Shown in pieces: positions 11,644 through 24,600 of a DNA stretch of 64,000 nucleotides; the first letter of the stretch is position 1; each line of letters opens with the position of its first letter. The notes under the pieces were generated by a model. The model worked only from the letters and a program-made list of their open reading frames with translations. It did no database searches and had not been told where the DNA came from. The stretch spans positions 1-64,000 of the forward strand of contig BDDC01000108.1 of assembly GCA_001662425.1 (NCBI GenBank), written 5' to 3'. The position numbers were made by a program, and so were the translations under genes. This DNA is from Chlamydomonas sphaeroides (taxonomy: Eukaryota; Chlorophyta; Chlorophyceae; Chlamydomonadales; Chlamydomonadaceae).

Positions 11644-12490
11644 CCGCGGTGGTGCATTCCCCAGCGTGAGGTGTATGCATGCATCCGTTGGCAGGTCCGG
11701 CCTCGACTGGTGGTTCGCTGGCGCCGGCAATTCGTGAATACAACCGCCTCCCTTGCCCCGCACGCAGGTTGAGTTGCACGTGAGTTGCATACGGCGAGCA
11801 GGGAAAGCTGCGAGGTTGGGGCAGCGCAGCAGCCGCGCTGGCGGCCGTGGATCTGGGATGTTGCAAGCCTGGAGATGCAGCTGCTTGAGTGATTATGCTG
11901 TCGATTGAGGCGCGTGTTGGAGCCGACCTATGGGATGGGGCGGAGGGGAGGGGTGCGCTTAGCACTGGAGGAACCCCTGTGTGCGTGTGCAGCCTAGCCG
12001 AGTAGGTTGGGGACGAAGGAGCCAGGAAGCGACCCGTGAGTTCCCGTGGGTGGGCGCGGTGACGGTTGTGGCAGCCACATGGAAGCCAAGAGTGCTGCCA
12101 CGTCTCGATGGGGGTTGCATCCCCCCTGCATCCGCCCTCAGCCGCTTTGGTAGTGGCAGTTGGGAGGCAGGTGGGGCTAGGTGTCCTTCGAGGCGGCTTG
12201 CTGGGTCCTGCTGTAACGGTGTAAACTGTCACCTTGCCAGCGGCATGCCTAATGCATATGCGCATGTGGTGCTGGGCTCGGGTTGTGGCAGCTGCAGCAG
12301 AAGCCGGGAAAGGTCGGGGGACACCGCGGGACAGCGTGTGTATTTGCCGACGTGTCCCCGGTACTTTTACAGGAGGGAGCACAGGCTGTCCCGTCATTTT
12401 GCATAAAACAAATTGTATCACTTCGGCAACACTGCGCCCGGCTGGTAGACAGCTTCTAGAAGCAGAGCCGCTCAACCATCGCGACCCGAA
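11644..12490. other. Sequence after the gap, before the Fes1-like gene
   Basis: May include the 3' end of the Cys-rich gene, but I could not place an exon. The last 100 bases before 12491 are A/T-richer and should hold the promoter and leader of the Fes1-like gene. Confidence 0.5.
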
Positions 12491-15381
12491 ATGCGACGCC
12501 CACAGTTTGTGCTCGTGGCTGCTTTATTAGGATGCTGCTATGCGCTAGCGGTCGTGGCAGTCGAGGACTTTGGCGCCAACGTCGTCCAGGAGACGCTGAC
12601 GAGCGGCCAAATCGATGAGGACGACCCCAAGTCTATGGAGGACCTGTTGCACTGGGCCATCTCGCACAGCGACCCTCAGAAGCTCGCGGCACAGGCGGCT
12701 GAGATGCAGGAGGCAGAGCGGCGTGCCGTGGTGAAGGTGCGGGCACCGCTGGGCGGGTGGGGGCATGCGCAGTAGCCGCGCCTGCTACCCCTCGCTCGCC
12801 AGCTGCAAGGCGGGCCGACACACACGCTGGGAGCACACCGTCTCCAACAAGCGTGCCTTCCCCTCCCCCGCGTCGCAGGACCTCAAAGAGCAGCGGCGAC
12901 GTGTCAAGGAGGTGCGCTCCGCCAGCCGGCACCCGCCGCTTGCGGCTGCACGGTGCCCCCGAGCCTCACCGTGTGTGCACCGAGACCATGGCTGAGCTCC
13001 CCCACGCTCCACCCACCTCCATGCATCCCTCGCCCGCAGCTCCTAGACCACGTCCGCTCACAGCCAACGGAGGCCGACATGCTCAAGGTGCGCTCGTGCC
13101 CCACGGAGCCACCGGCCAAGCAGGCCACACCGCTCAACCCACACCGCATCGCGTCACCGCCCCACCACCGGCCCCGGCCCGCAGGAGGGCATCGACATCC
13201 TGATCCGCCCCGGCGCCTCGGACACCGAGCTGCTGGCGGCGCTGCAGGCGCTGCAGGTGCTGGTGGAGCCCATGGACAACGCCAATGACCTGCGGCCGCT
13301 GGGCGGCATCTCGCCGGTCGTGGCCCAGCTGGGCTCGGCCAACCCTGAGGTGGCCGCCACCGCCGCCCACGTGCTGGGCACCGCCGCCTCCAACAACCCG
13401 ACCTTCCAGCGCGCGCTGCTGGAGGCGCACCCGGAGGTCGTGGCCACGCTGCTGCAGGTGAGCGAGCGGCGATGCGGGCTGGGCTTGGTTGCGGCCGCTG
13501 TCGGTCAGGACTCGGGACGGATTCGTGGATGAAGCGGCCTTGCTGACGAAAGGGACCAGAACTGCACGAGGTTTGGTGCTCGCCATCGCAGCAGCGACGG
13601 AGGCGTACCTGATCGGTTGTCGCGACCAGCCGCGTCCTAGCGCAGCAGCAGCGCCCGTTTCCGTGAGGCCGTGCCCCTCGTGAGGCCCCATGTGGCCCCT
13701 CGGTGCGTGACCGCAGCTGAGCAGCTCGGTCGATGGCGAGGTGGCGGCCAAGGGCGTGTACGCGCTGGCGGCGCTGGTCCGCAACACCGCCGACAGCAGG
13801 CGGGCCTTCGTGGCCGCAGGTGAGGGACACGCGCGCTAGCGGCCCCCGCCTGCAGGCCCCAGCGGAGGCCGTCTCCGCCACCTCGGCCATGTCATGCCCG
13901 GCATCCACCCGCCCGTGTGCCCCGCCCCACGGCGCCCTGCGCTGCCCGCCCGCCTGTGCCCAGGCGGCTTTGCGTCGCTGGAGGCGATGCTGCGCGGGCC
14001 GGACGTGAGCCCGCGCATCAAGCGCAAGGCGCTCAGCCTGTTCATGGACCTTGTAGACACGCAGCCCGCGGCAGAGCCGCCCGCCGGCGCCGATGGCGCG
14101 CCGGACGACGGCGACGCCGGCGACGTGGCCTCGCACATGCGCACCATCCATCTGGGGACCGAGGGCGACAGCGGCCAGGACGCCGCCACTGCTGCGGCTG
14201 CGGCTGCTCAGTTGCAGGTACGGCACGCCTGCTCAGCACAGTCAGCGCACTTCTCCGACGTAGCTTGCGGGCCATGCGGGCCCGACAAGCCGCGGCGTGT
14301 GCAGGGCGCTCCATGTCAGCGGGCGTATGATGACGAGCACGCATCCCTGTGCGCCCGTCACCGCCGTTTTCCCACGTAGGCTGACGCCGCGGCGCTGGCG
14401 GCGGCGGCGGTGGGCAGTGGCCTGCCTGAGGCGGTGGTGGCGCTCCTGGCGCAGCCCGACCCGGACATGCAGGTGGGCTGGCGGGGCAGCGGAGGGGCGT
14501 ATGTGGGCCGATGCGGCGACAGGCGAGGCGGCCCGCGAGGGTGCGGCCGCCGCTGTCAAGGGTGCCGCACCGTGGGCATGCCAGCGTCCCCTGGTGCGAC
14601 GTGTGGGCTGTCGGGGCCGCTGGGCCCGGCTGCCGCTCGGGTGGATCTTCCGGCGCGCGGTGTGCTTGCGCCAGCGCCCTCACGCGGTCGTGCCTCGTGC
14701 TGCTGGGTCCGTTCCTCGGCGCTGCAGGAGAAGGCGCTGCTGGTGATGCAGCGCCTCGCGGTGGACGGCAGCGGGCGCGCCGCGCTGCAGGCGGGCGGCG
14801 CAGGTGAGGCGGCGGCCGTGTGCTGCGCCGCGAGCACCACAGCCGGCTCGCCGGCCCGCCGGCCCGCAGGCCTGCCGCCTTCCAAGCCAGGAGCTACCCT
14901 TGGCTTCTTGATCACGGCTGCTGCCCGCCCTTGCTGCCCTGTGCGCCCGTCATTTGCAGTCGCTGCCGTGGCGTCGCTTCGCGCCAGCCTGGCGGCTGAG
15001 GCGCCGGCGCCAGGTGACGAGCCCGACCCCTACCACGGCTACCTGACGCAGCTGGCGGCGCTGGCGGCAGAGCGCCTGGCGCTGGCCGTGCCCCCGGCAG
15101 GCCAGCAGCAGCAGGCGCAGCAGCAGCAGCAGCGCGGCGAGGCGGCCAGGGGTGCTGCGGGTGCGGGCAAGGAGGAGGGGCAGGGGAGAGCCCGCAGGCG
15201 CCGGCGGGGCGAGGAGCAGGCGCCGGCGGAGGAGGGGCCGGCTGAGATGCTGGCGCTTGGGGGCCCGGGCGTGGGCTCGGGGGCTGCGGCGGCGTCGGGT
15301 GCGGGTGCGGGCGGCGGCCACTGCTCGGGCGGCGGCCAGGACGAGGGCGCGGCGGGCCAATGCACGGCGGGCTCGGCGTGA
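12491..15381 (+). CDS. Fes1/SIL1/HspBP1-family Hsp70 nucleotide-exchange factor
   Basis: Armadillo-repeat protein that releases ADP from Hsp70. Nine exons in phase: 12491-12736, 12879-12911, 13040-13087, 13185-13457, 13717-13819, 13964-14217, 14380-14472, 14728-14803, 14960-15381; 515 residues. The N-terminus is a hydrophobic signal peptide (FVLVAALLGCCYALAVVAVE, residues 6-25). The family's N-terminal motif follows, SMEDLLHWAISHSDP at 48-62, then helical armadillo repeats (ALQVLVEPMDNANDL, AATAAHVLGTAASNNP, AKGVYALAALVRN, EKALLVMQRLAVDG). Cytosolic Fes1/HspBP1 lacks a signal peptide, so this copy probably acts in the ER lumen on BiP, as SIL1 does; no KDEL-type tail is present. A Gln/Arg-rich, poorly conserved tail ends the protein. 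TGTAA at 15571 follows. Confidence 0.88.
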
Positions 15382-15457
15382 TCTGCGTGATCTGCGTCAT
15401 CCACGCGGGCGTCTAGATGAGAGCGAGCGGCGGAGTCGAGCGCGTGAACGTGAGCGA

Positions 15458-15462
15458 TTACA
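15458..15462 (-). terminator. TGTAA polyadenylation signal of the converging minus-strand gene
   Basis: TTACA on the + strand reads as TGTAA on the minus strand, 430 bases after the stop of the four-membrane-segment gene. It lies before the + strand signal at 15571, so the two transcripts would overlap. Confidence 0.4.
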
Positions 15463-15570
15463 GCATGTCTGCAATGTGCAAAATGGAGTGAGACCGCGTG
15501 CCTCTGCCAACTGCCGAGCACTTGCACAGTCGGCTCGCAGCGTGTGCTGCGGTGTGGATGAGTCAGGACG

Positions 15571-15575
15571 TGTAA
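15571..15575 (+). terminator. TGTAA polyadenylation signal of the Fes1-like gene
   Basis: TGTAA, 190 bases after the stop codon. Confidence 0.5.
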
Positions 15576-15891
15576 AGGCACCCATGAAGCGCAATAGCAC
15601 CACACCTCCGCGGTACCTCTGCCGCCCCGCAACGCCCCACTGTCACGCCCGCCGGCCACACGCGATACGTCAGCAAAACACCCACACGACTGGTCACTCG
15701 AGCCGCCTGCCAACCCACGTGAGGATCACCCACCGGCATGGGCAAATCACACGAGCAACCGTCGCACTCCACCCCAGTCCCCACGCTGCTCCACAATAGT
15801 AATATGCCCATGCATTGATATGTACAGACCGCCATGCTAGCATTACCGTGCACCAGCCAAAACCTGGGCTTGACGATCGCCGCAGAGCTGC

Positions 15892-17793
15892 TCAGCCAGT
15901 CGTTGCCGGCTGCGCCGCCGGCTGTGACCGGAACAGGCCCCGGAGCCCACCGAAGACGCCACGCGGCGGCTCGGGGGTCTGTGGCTGCGGCGTCTGCGGC
16001 TGCGGCGTCTGCTGCTGCGGGGTTTGCCCCCCCGGCTGCGCCGGGTCGCCGGCAGCCGGCTGCTCGCCAGCGGCTCCTCCGCCACCATCCACCTCGTCGC
16101 CCGTGCCCGAGGTCTGCGGGTAGGGTTAGAGTACACAGGCGCTCACAGGCCGGGCGCACCCACCCGCGCATCGCAGCCCCCGCTGCTATGGACCTCCCGT
16201 GTGCGCTGCCGGCCATAGCGCGTCTTCCCGGCTCCGTTGGAGCGGTGCAGGGCACCCCGGGTTTTCCTGCACCGGCAGCCCATGCACCACCCTCAGCAGC
16301 CACAGCATGCCCCGAGGCAGCGCTGACAGCCGCGCCACCCACCACTGCCGTGACCGCATCCGACGGCGGCGGCTTGGCTACGCAGAACCAGATGAGCAGC
16401 AGGAAGCTGCGGAGGGAGGGCGCGAGCCATCGCGTGAGCCAGAGGTCAGGCGCTGGAGGGCCGCCAAGTGGCCGTGTGCCAGCGCTGCCAGTGCTGCGCA
16501 GCCGCCGGGTCCCATCGCCACACAGGGGCAGCACGCGGCACCGGTCCTGAGCCTCCACGGCCCAGCCACCGGCGCCGCAGCGCCGCCTGCCGCACCTGAA
16601 CAACAGCACCACGCCGCCGGCAATGGTCTTCGCCATGGCCCCGGAGTTGATGCACCTGCGCGAGGCCACGCCAGGGGGCACGCCCATGTTGACCGCACCC
16701 GCGTACGCGACAGCAGGGCGACGTCGTTGGCGGCCGTGAACCACGCACCGCTCTGGCAGGCCTGGCGGCTAGCCTCGGCGGGCTGCCGCGCCCTAGGTGC
16801 TCGGGCCGCTGCATAAGTCCCTTCGTCGACGCCAGGGACCACCGCGGCCCGCACCGCCGCCGGGCGCTGGCCCGGTTGCTGGCGGCTTGGCTCCGAGCCT
16901 GGATGCGCCGCTGCCGCCAGTAGCGAGCAACACGGCAGCGTCCAGCACCATGCGGACCAGCGGCTCAGGGGCCTGCTTGGCCCCTGCGCGTTGCGGCGGC
17001 GCCGCCCATTGTCCCGCAGCTAGCTGCAGCTCACCACCAGTACCAGCGGTCGCGGGAGTCGTTGTACGTTGACTCCAGGGGATAGTACAGGCTGAAGGTG
17101 TAGGCCGAGGTGTAGCAGCCCAGCGTGTCCAGTGTCTGGAGAGGCAGGGGCCGGAGGCGCATGATGGCATGCGGGGAGCGGCGGCGGCAGGACGACGTGC
17201 TCCGTGAAGTGGTGCGGAGCGGAGGGACAAGCGGTGTGCTGCAACCGCGCAGGTTTGCTCCAGAAGGCCCGTGCAGTGGGCCGCTCAGCGGCGCCCGAGC
17301 GGGACTTGCCGTGTTTTCATAGAGCGTGGGCCCGGGCGTCTCCGATGCAAAGGCGCCATAGCACCAATTGCACCAACCAAAGCCTGCTTGCGGCATGGGA
17401 GTAGGGGTCAGCTGGGGGGGGGGCGCGACGCTGGGAGCGGCAAGCGACAAGCGGCAAGCAAGCGCCTGGGCAGCCCAGCTTACTGACGCCGCCCATGGGG
17501 AGCCATACACAGCCACTGCGCCGGGCAGGCATGGGTGAGAGATGTAGGTCTCAGCAATGCGGTGGTGGAGCGTTAGTAAAGAGCATCACATCGACAAGGT
17601 AGCCGCAGCCGCAGCCCCAGGCGGGGACGGAGGGGAAGCGCCCGTGGCGCCCCCGCTAGCGACACGCCCACGCTGGGCCACAGCCCATCCGCGTGCGCGG
17701 CACGGACGGCTTCCTAGCGACCCACCTTGTGAAGGCGCAGGCGAACACAATCCACACTGCGAAGTTCGCGGGCGTTTGGAATCCCCAATACAT
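15892..17793 (-). CDS. Putative four-transmembrane protein with Trp/Cys-rich loop
   Basis: Exons with agreeing phase: 17793-17726 (ATG, MYWGFQTPANFAVWIVFACA), 17515-17484, 17383-17310, 17135-17035, then an unresolved part, then 16406-16343 and 16113-15892. The first three join into a membrane helix followed by a loop with GWCNWCYGAF; the next exon carries GCYTSAYTFSLYYPLES. The late exon continues a second strong helix (TIAGGVVLLF joined to SFLLLIWFCVAK), and the last exon is a Pro/Gln-rich tail ending in PAAQPATTG. Between 16972 and 16596 two good coding stretches, QSGAWFTAANDVALLS and CINSGAMAKTIAGGVV, sit in different frames without a convincing intron, suggesting an indel in the assembly or a frameshift. 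One intron starts with GC (17309). The layout recalls tetraspan/claudin-like proteins, but I cannot assign a family. Confidence 0.5.
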
Positions 17794-18693
17794 GCTTGCC
17801 CTCAGCTCCAGCTCCTGTTACTTATTGCTGGCTCAATGCTTGGCTACAAGGCTCAGGCGCTTCATAACATCATGTTGTGGGACACAGCTTCTCTTGGCCA
17901 TCGCATGTGTAAGAGAGGCTTCGACTGTCGCGACACGATGTGTGGAAGGCGTTGAATTATATTGATTATGTACTCATTCGCGCCCTGGGCAGCGGGTACG
18001 CTTGCTGGCCACCACGAACTCAGCGGCCCTGGAAGCCACGTCCGGCCCCCTGGATCGCCGAGCATGCGACGTGCCCTGGCATCTACCGTATCTTTGCACA
18101 TGGTGCAACGCAGTAGCAATGCAGTGTTACACGACGTGAACAGCGATGACCGCCGCGTTCGAGCGCCGAGCCGAATTTGAAAGAAAGGGCCGGGCCAGCA
18201 CACCCGCGGCCGCGTTGCCTTTGCGAATGGGGCACGGCAATCAATACCGGTACGGTGCATGGTGTCCAGTCAGCGTCAGAGCCGTGTCCTGCGCGCCCCA
18301 ATGTATGGGGCTGCCGTGCCGTTTGTCAACGTCAGTCATGGCCTGGTCCGCGCCACTCGTTGGGTTGCAACAAAACACCACCACGCAAGCTCGAGGTCAA
18401 AAATGATGACTGCCCCCGCCCCCCTTCGCACCAGCCGCACACTGCGGCAAAACACCCACGACCCCAACCGCACCGCTCTTGCCGCTGCCACACGCCAGCT
18501 ATGGCCGGCGTCCGGCGCACCATCAGCCCTGCCACTCACGGGAACCCAACACATGCAGAGCCCCGCTTACGCCGGGCCATGCCATCGGCCGCAAGTATCC
18601 GCCCGCCAAGCCGCCCTGCCCGTCCGTCCAATACATTAGGTACCCACGCGCTCCGGCCCGGTGCCTCCTGCAGTGTGCGCCCATGGCTTACGC
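17794..18693. other. Intergenic region left of the SET gene
   Basis: Holds the 3' flank of the SET gene and the 5' flank of the four-membrane-segment gene. A minus-strand TGTAA (18127-18131) is a candidate polyadenylation signal for the SET gene, 560 bases after its stop. No other gene is visible. Confidence 0.5.
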
Positions 18694-21600
18694 CTAGCGC
18701 GGCGCGCCGCCCACCAGGGCCGTCCCCGCAACAGGGATGCCATGGTGCGCGGCGTGCGCCGCATACATAGTGTGCAGCAGATGAGCCCCCTGCGCGTGCG
18801 CGGCGTTTTGCGCCCAGTGCTGCGCGTGCGCCCCTGCCCCACTAGCCGCCGCTGCCGCCGCCGCCGCTGCGGCGGCCGCCGCGCCGTGCTGCTGCTGTGC
18901 CGCCGCCGCCGCGGCGGCCGCCAGAGCCGCATGGCCGCCGTGCGCCGCCTGCGCTTGCTGTGCCACCGCCGCCGCGGCGGCAGCCGCCTGCTGCTGCAGC
19001 AGCGCCGCAACACTCGCCCCATCTAGAGCATGGTAGGCGGCGTGCTGCGCCGCGGCATGCCCGGGCTGCTGCCGCTGCGCCGCCGCGGCTGCTGCCGCGG
19101 CGTGCTGCTGCAGAGCAGCTGCCTGCTGCTGTGCCGCCTGCTGCCACGCCGACAGGGCCAGCGCCTCGGCCGTAGCTGCTGCGGAGATACCGACGTGCTG
19201 TGCCGCGTGCGTGTGAGCGTGCGGTGCGGCAACGTGCGTGATCACTGGCGGCTGCGCCTGCGCGTGATGGTGGTGGTTCTGGTGGTGGTTTTGCGCGTGT
19301 TGCAGTTGCTGCTGCTGCAGGGCCGCCAGCCGCTGCTGTTGGGCGGCCAGCTGTTGCTGCGCAGCCAGCTGCTGCTGCTGTTGCTGCTGCCAGTGCCGCA
19401 GCGCGTTGACGTGGGGAAGCAGCTCAGACCCCTGCAGGTGCGCACCAGGACAGGGCCACGTGAGCAAAGCACGCCGAACGGAAGGCAGGAGGCTTCAGCA
19501 GCCGTCGCCACTGCATGCAGTCTACACTGCTTGAGGCGCAACGGCCATAGACCTGCTGACCACGCCAAGGGTACAGGGATCTGAGCGGTCACCGTGCTAC
19601 ATAGCTCATAGAACCCCTGCCGCCCTCCCATGAACAAGGCGCCCGGTACCAACCTCGAGTGCGCGCAGCAGCTTGCCGTACGGGTGCGCCGGCGCGATCC
19701 ACGTGTCGCTGTCGGACCCGTCGCCACCCTTGCCCTCGCCGTTGTGGCTTTTGTCGCAGCCGCCCGCGAACAGCGGCAGCAGGCCCTTAGGCTTCTCGAT
19801 GCCCACCAGCCGCCACAGCAGCTCCTCGCGGTTAAGGTTGCCGTTGCCGGCCCCGCCAGCCGCCGCCGCGGGCGCACCACCGGCGCTCGCGTCCGACTCA
19901 GACCCCGGCCGGCCGCTGCGCGCACGTTCCTGGTACGCGACGCCGTCGGAGTCGAGGGCCCCGTTGCCACCGGCCGAACTGTGCGGCGGCAGCTTGGGGG
20001 CGGGCAGCGGAGGCGCGAAGGCCGAGCCGTTGCGGCCCGCGGAGCCGCCATGAGGCGGCAGGCCGCTGGGCGGTCCGGAGCGGTGGAGGTGCCGCGGTGA
20101 GGCCACCTTGACCGCCTGGACCATGGCCACGCCGCCGCCGCCAGGGTGGCTGAGGGGCCGCATGTTGCCGACGGGCGCGGTCCGCAGCGCGGCCACGGCC
20201 TCGGCGGCCTCCAGCAACGAGTCGTCGATGTCGTCATTGGGGTCCTCCTCAACCGCGCCGGCCGCTATGGCGGCATCGCGCCGGCGGCTGCTGGCCGCCG
20301 CGCCGCCGAAGTCGGCTGCGCCAGCCACGGCGCCGCTGCCGGCGCTGCCCTGCGCCGCGGACGAACCGCCGTGGCGGTCCGCGGGCTGCGGCTGGTCGGG
20401 CACGCGGGGGTCCGACGGCGGTTGCGCCATGTGCTGCATCATCATCCGCGGCCGCTTCTTGAGGGGCAACATGAACCCGTCCCCGTCCGACAGGCCGTGC
20501 TTGCCCAACGCCTGCAGCGCCGAGGACGGCGCGGCGCCTAGGGCCGCCGCCGGCTCCCGCGGCGAGGCCGAGCCGCTGAGCGGGGGCAGCGCAGGGCGCT
20601 GCTCGCCGCCGAGCACGGTCCGGGACCCAGGCGAGGGCCCGGCACCGCCAGGGCTGCGACCCGAGCCGCTCGGGCCAAGCGCAGGCACATCGGACGTTGC
20701 GCCCGCGCCCGGTTGCTCGAGCTGCTGCGCGCGGGCCCCTGCGACATCGCCGCGCTGGCTCTCCCCCTTGGCGCCGGGGGACCGGTTGTGGTCGTCCTCC
20801 AGCCACCTGGAGCAGGCGGTGGGCAAGTGTCAGACAGGGCAATGCGTCTCAGGGGCTCGCAACCATGCTTCGGCAAGACTGGTCTACGAGCCCCAACTCC
20901 CCGATGCGCTTTCAGCACCAGCACTTTCCGTAAACGCCCGCGTGAAGCCACGCGCCATGGCCTCACCGGTGCGGCACCTCGTCGAGGCACAGCTTCTCGG
21001 TGCCGCCGTCCTCGTACATGATGGTGTGTTTCTTGCTGGTGGGGTGGTAGGCAACGATGACGGCGCGGTAGTACTGCTCGTCGCCGTCCCACAGCACCTC
21101 CACGCGACGGCCCAGGTCGCGCCGCTTCTCCGGGTGGAGGTCCATGGTGCCCCTGCAAGCAGGCAGTTCGGGTGGGTCACACATAGGAACCAGCCAGCCG
21201 ACCCGGACAATGAGGGGCGACCGCATTGCACATGCCACACACCGCCCTCCTGGCAGCCCAGGACCTCAGCTCTCCCTGACCAGGGGCCACTGCACACCTG
21301 CAGTTCTTCGAGCCGCACATGCACACGAAGGAGGCCGCGCTCTGCTTCATGGCGCCGTATGTTGAGAAGAAGTAGTCGTACACGAGCTCCTCGCCCGGGC
21401 CGATGTCGCGCGTGGCAAAGATGCCCACGCGCACCTCGCCCGTAGCGGCGTCGTGCCACTTCTGCGTCTCGCAGTTGGGGTCGCAGCTGCTGTTGATGAG
21501 GCGCGCCGAGTTGCCCTTGCGCCGCGCGTCGATGTACAGGCCTGCTCGATGACAGGGTTGTTGGCAGGGGCAGGCCAGCGGTGTGAGGATAATTGGGCCA

Positions 21601-24600
21601 TGCCGTCGTGCGTAGCGGTACTAGTTACTAAGTGCCGTGCGCTGATGCGATGCCGACTGTGCGAAAGGTTGTGCCCCGAAGTTCTACACCGCAGGGCCCA
21701 CGGTAGGAGGGCGCCCGCAGCTCTAGCCCAGGACAGACTGCTGTGGCCCTCAAATGCATAGCCGTCACGCGACGTGTGCGCGTGCGTCTGCCAATGAGGG
21801 CGGTGCGTCACATCAGTGCACCGTACTCAATGCGATCCCTGCCCCGCACTCCTACCCGTCCATCAACCCCAAAGCGACCCACGTGCCATATATCCAGGCC
21901 ACAACCCAGCGACACCAACCCTTCACTTCGTCCGACCGGCCGCCCGCCGCCCCACCCACCTGCTGACAGCTCCATGATGTAGAAATGCGGCTCGCCGTTC
22001 ATGCGGGCGTGGTCCATGCGGCGGTACAGCTCCCGCTCGTCAATCACCTCGCCCGCGTACTCGATGATGAAGCCGCTCTGGCAGACAGAGGACACATGAG
22101 GCGACAACACGTCAGCTAGAGCCATTGCACGAAGGCGACGAGGCCAGCCTGCCGGGTAGCCGTAACGGCACTGCTCAGGAGTCTGAGGGATGTCTCGCGT
22201 CGAGCGTAGCTTATGGGCACATAGCTGCGCTACCGGCATACGAGTTGGCGCCAGCCGCAGCGGCTTTCGGCAGGCGCACCTTGGGCACCGGCTCCAGCGC
22301 CCGCACGCCCCAGCCGCGGTTCTCCGTAAGGAACGCCTCCGTCTTGGGCGGCCTCAGCAGGTGCAGCGACTTGTTGTTGCAAAGGTCACCGCACGGGCAC
22401 AGCTGCAGACGAGGTCAGGCATGAGCAGTGGCACCTCAGCCGGGGCGTGACGCAGGCGCAGACGACACAGGTTGCTGCGATCGGGCAGGTTGCCTGGAGT
22501 GAGACGCATGCAGAGCCGAAATGCCATGGGCCTACCTTCGCGTCGCACAGGATGGAGGACACGCGGTTGAGGCAATTGTTGCCGCAGCCCATGCGCTGCA
22601 CCTCGCCCGGAGCCGCGAAGGGCGGCGGGCGGCAGGCGCATATGTTGACCTCATCCTGCAAGAAAGCAGGCCCATGACACTCCGTCAGCGGAGCCTCGGT
22701 TGCCTGAGCGGACATTGCAAGTAGTAGCCAGCGACCGGAAGGGAGGCAGCTGGGCCAGGCACGCACCTTCGGCAGGCGCTTGGGCTTGGGCCGCGAGTAC
22801 CAGAGGTTGCGGCGGACGGGCTCATAGCGCGGCGGACGCGTGAGCAGCCAGTCGTGCGGCAGCGCAAAGGGCTGCTCCTGCGTCGGCAGCAGGGGCTCGG
22901 CCTGCGGGAATGGCAGGGATCGAAGGGCACAGGATGTGGGATGAGATTCTTGGGAACCCAACACAGGCGTGGACCCAGCACGAACAGTGTGAGACTCCCA
23001 TATGCACGTAGGCCGAGCCCACCTGGGGCCACTTGAAGTTGCGCATCGCAGCGGTGTACTGGGCGTGGGCGGCCAGGTACTCCTTGCTGAGCGCGTTGCG
23101 CTCCCGAGAGCCCGACGAGCGCGCGCTGCGGCTGCGGAACCGATCCTGGTCGGCCACGGCCGCCCCCGTCGCGGCGCCGCCAGCTGAAGACCCGGGCTGC
23201 CGCACCACCGGCCGCGGCACCTCGGCCCGCTGCAGGCCCGCCAGCGCCGCCGCCACCTCGCCCAGCTCCTCGAGCTCGCGGGCCTGCGCCCGAGCCGCCT
23301 CGTCGTCATCCTCGGTGCCCGCAGATCCACCCCGCGGACCGGCTGGCTCAGCGGCGAATGCCCCAGCAGACAGGCGCAGCGCCGCCGCCGCAGCGGCGCC
23401 GCCCCTGGTGCAGAGCGCCGCAAATGCGCCTCCGGCGCTGCTGCCGCACAGGGTCATGCCGCCCAGCGAGCGCTCCTCGTGCAGCGGCCGGTCCTCCGCG
23501 GGATCAGGCAGCTGCTCCTCGGCCAGCAGCGCAGCCTCCTCGTGCATGGGCGAGGCAGCGCGGCTGCAAGGCCGCGGCTGCGCCTGCAGCTCCGAGGCCG
23601 CCGTTGACGGCGGCGGCCCCGAGTGCTGCGGCGACCGGCTGCCATGGCCGTGCGCAGACGCCGATGCTGAGCCCGGCGCCTGGTCGCCGGCGGCCGTGTC
23701 AGAGGGCCGCCGCTCACGGACCTCGCTGCCGCGCGCACAGGCGGCCGCGGCGCCGCACATGGCCGCCACGGGGGACTGGCGGTCTACGTCCATGGGCTGC
23801 GCTGCGCAGGGCTCCTGCAGGGGCCCTGGCTGCGCCTCACCCATGACCTCATCACGCTCCGGCGCGCGAGCGCAGCACGCAGACTCAGACCTCTGCTGCT
23901 GCAGCTGCGGTCCGTCCTGCGCGGCATCCGGGTGCGGCTCAGCCTTCGCCCGCGATGGCTGCACCTCCGCGTGGGCCTCCTCCGTTGGCGGCGCCTCGGG
24001 TGACCGCGGCACCTGGCTAGCGCTCCCAGCCGCCGTGGGCCCAGCGGCAACGTCCGGCGAGGACGCGTGCTTGGTGTCCCCATCCACCGACACGGCGTCA
24101 TGCATGTCCGCGGACGTCGTCGCGGCGAGGCTGGGGCGCTCAGCCGCTGCGCGCGTGGGCGGTCCGGCAGAGGGCTTCTTGGCGAGGCACGTGGCGCCGG
24201 CAGGCGACACGGCGCCAGCGGCCGACGTGCTAGCGCCTGCGGCAGCACTGGCAGCGGCGCCGGCAGCGCCCGCCGCCGGCGTGGCATCGCGCTTGGCGCT
24301 CAAACTGCGCAGCACCGGGCGTGCCGGTTGGATGGCGGGCAGCTGGCGCGTGGTCGGTTGGCTCGCCGACCCCTCCTTTGCCAACGAGCCCATCTGCCAT
24401 GGCCGTTTCCGCATGGGCACACCGGACGTTGCAGGCCCCGTCGGCACGGAGGCTGAGCATGCCGCCGATCCAGCCTTGCTGTCGCCACCATCGCCTGGCA
24501 GCGCTTCATCACCTTTACATGGGTCCGCGTCGCTGACGGGGCTCTCCTTGTCGTCAATGCCGCGGGGAGGGGGCGACGGTGCACGCTGCACTGCAGCCCG

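Noticed and set aside
15834..16550. + strand frame of 238 codons over the tetraspan-like gene
   Set aside because: No splice context or motif, whereas the minus strand shows phased exons with membrane helices.
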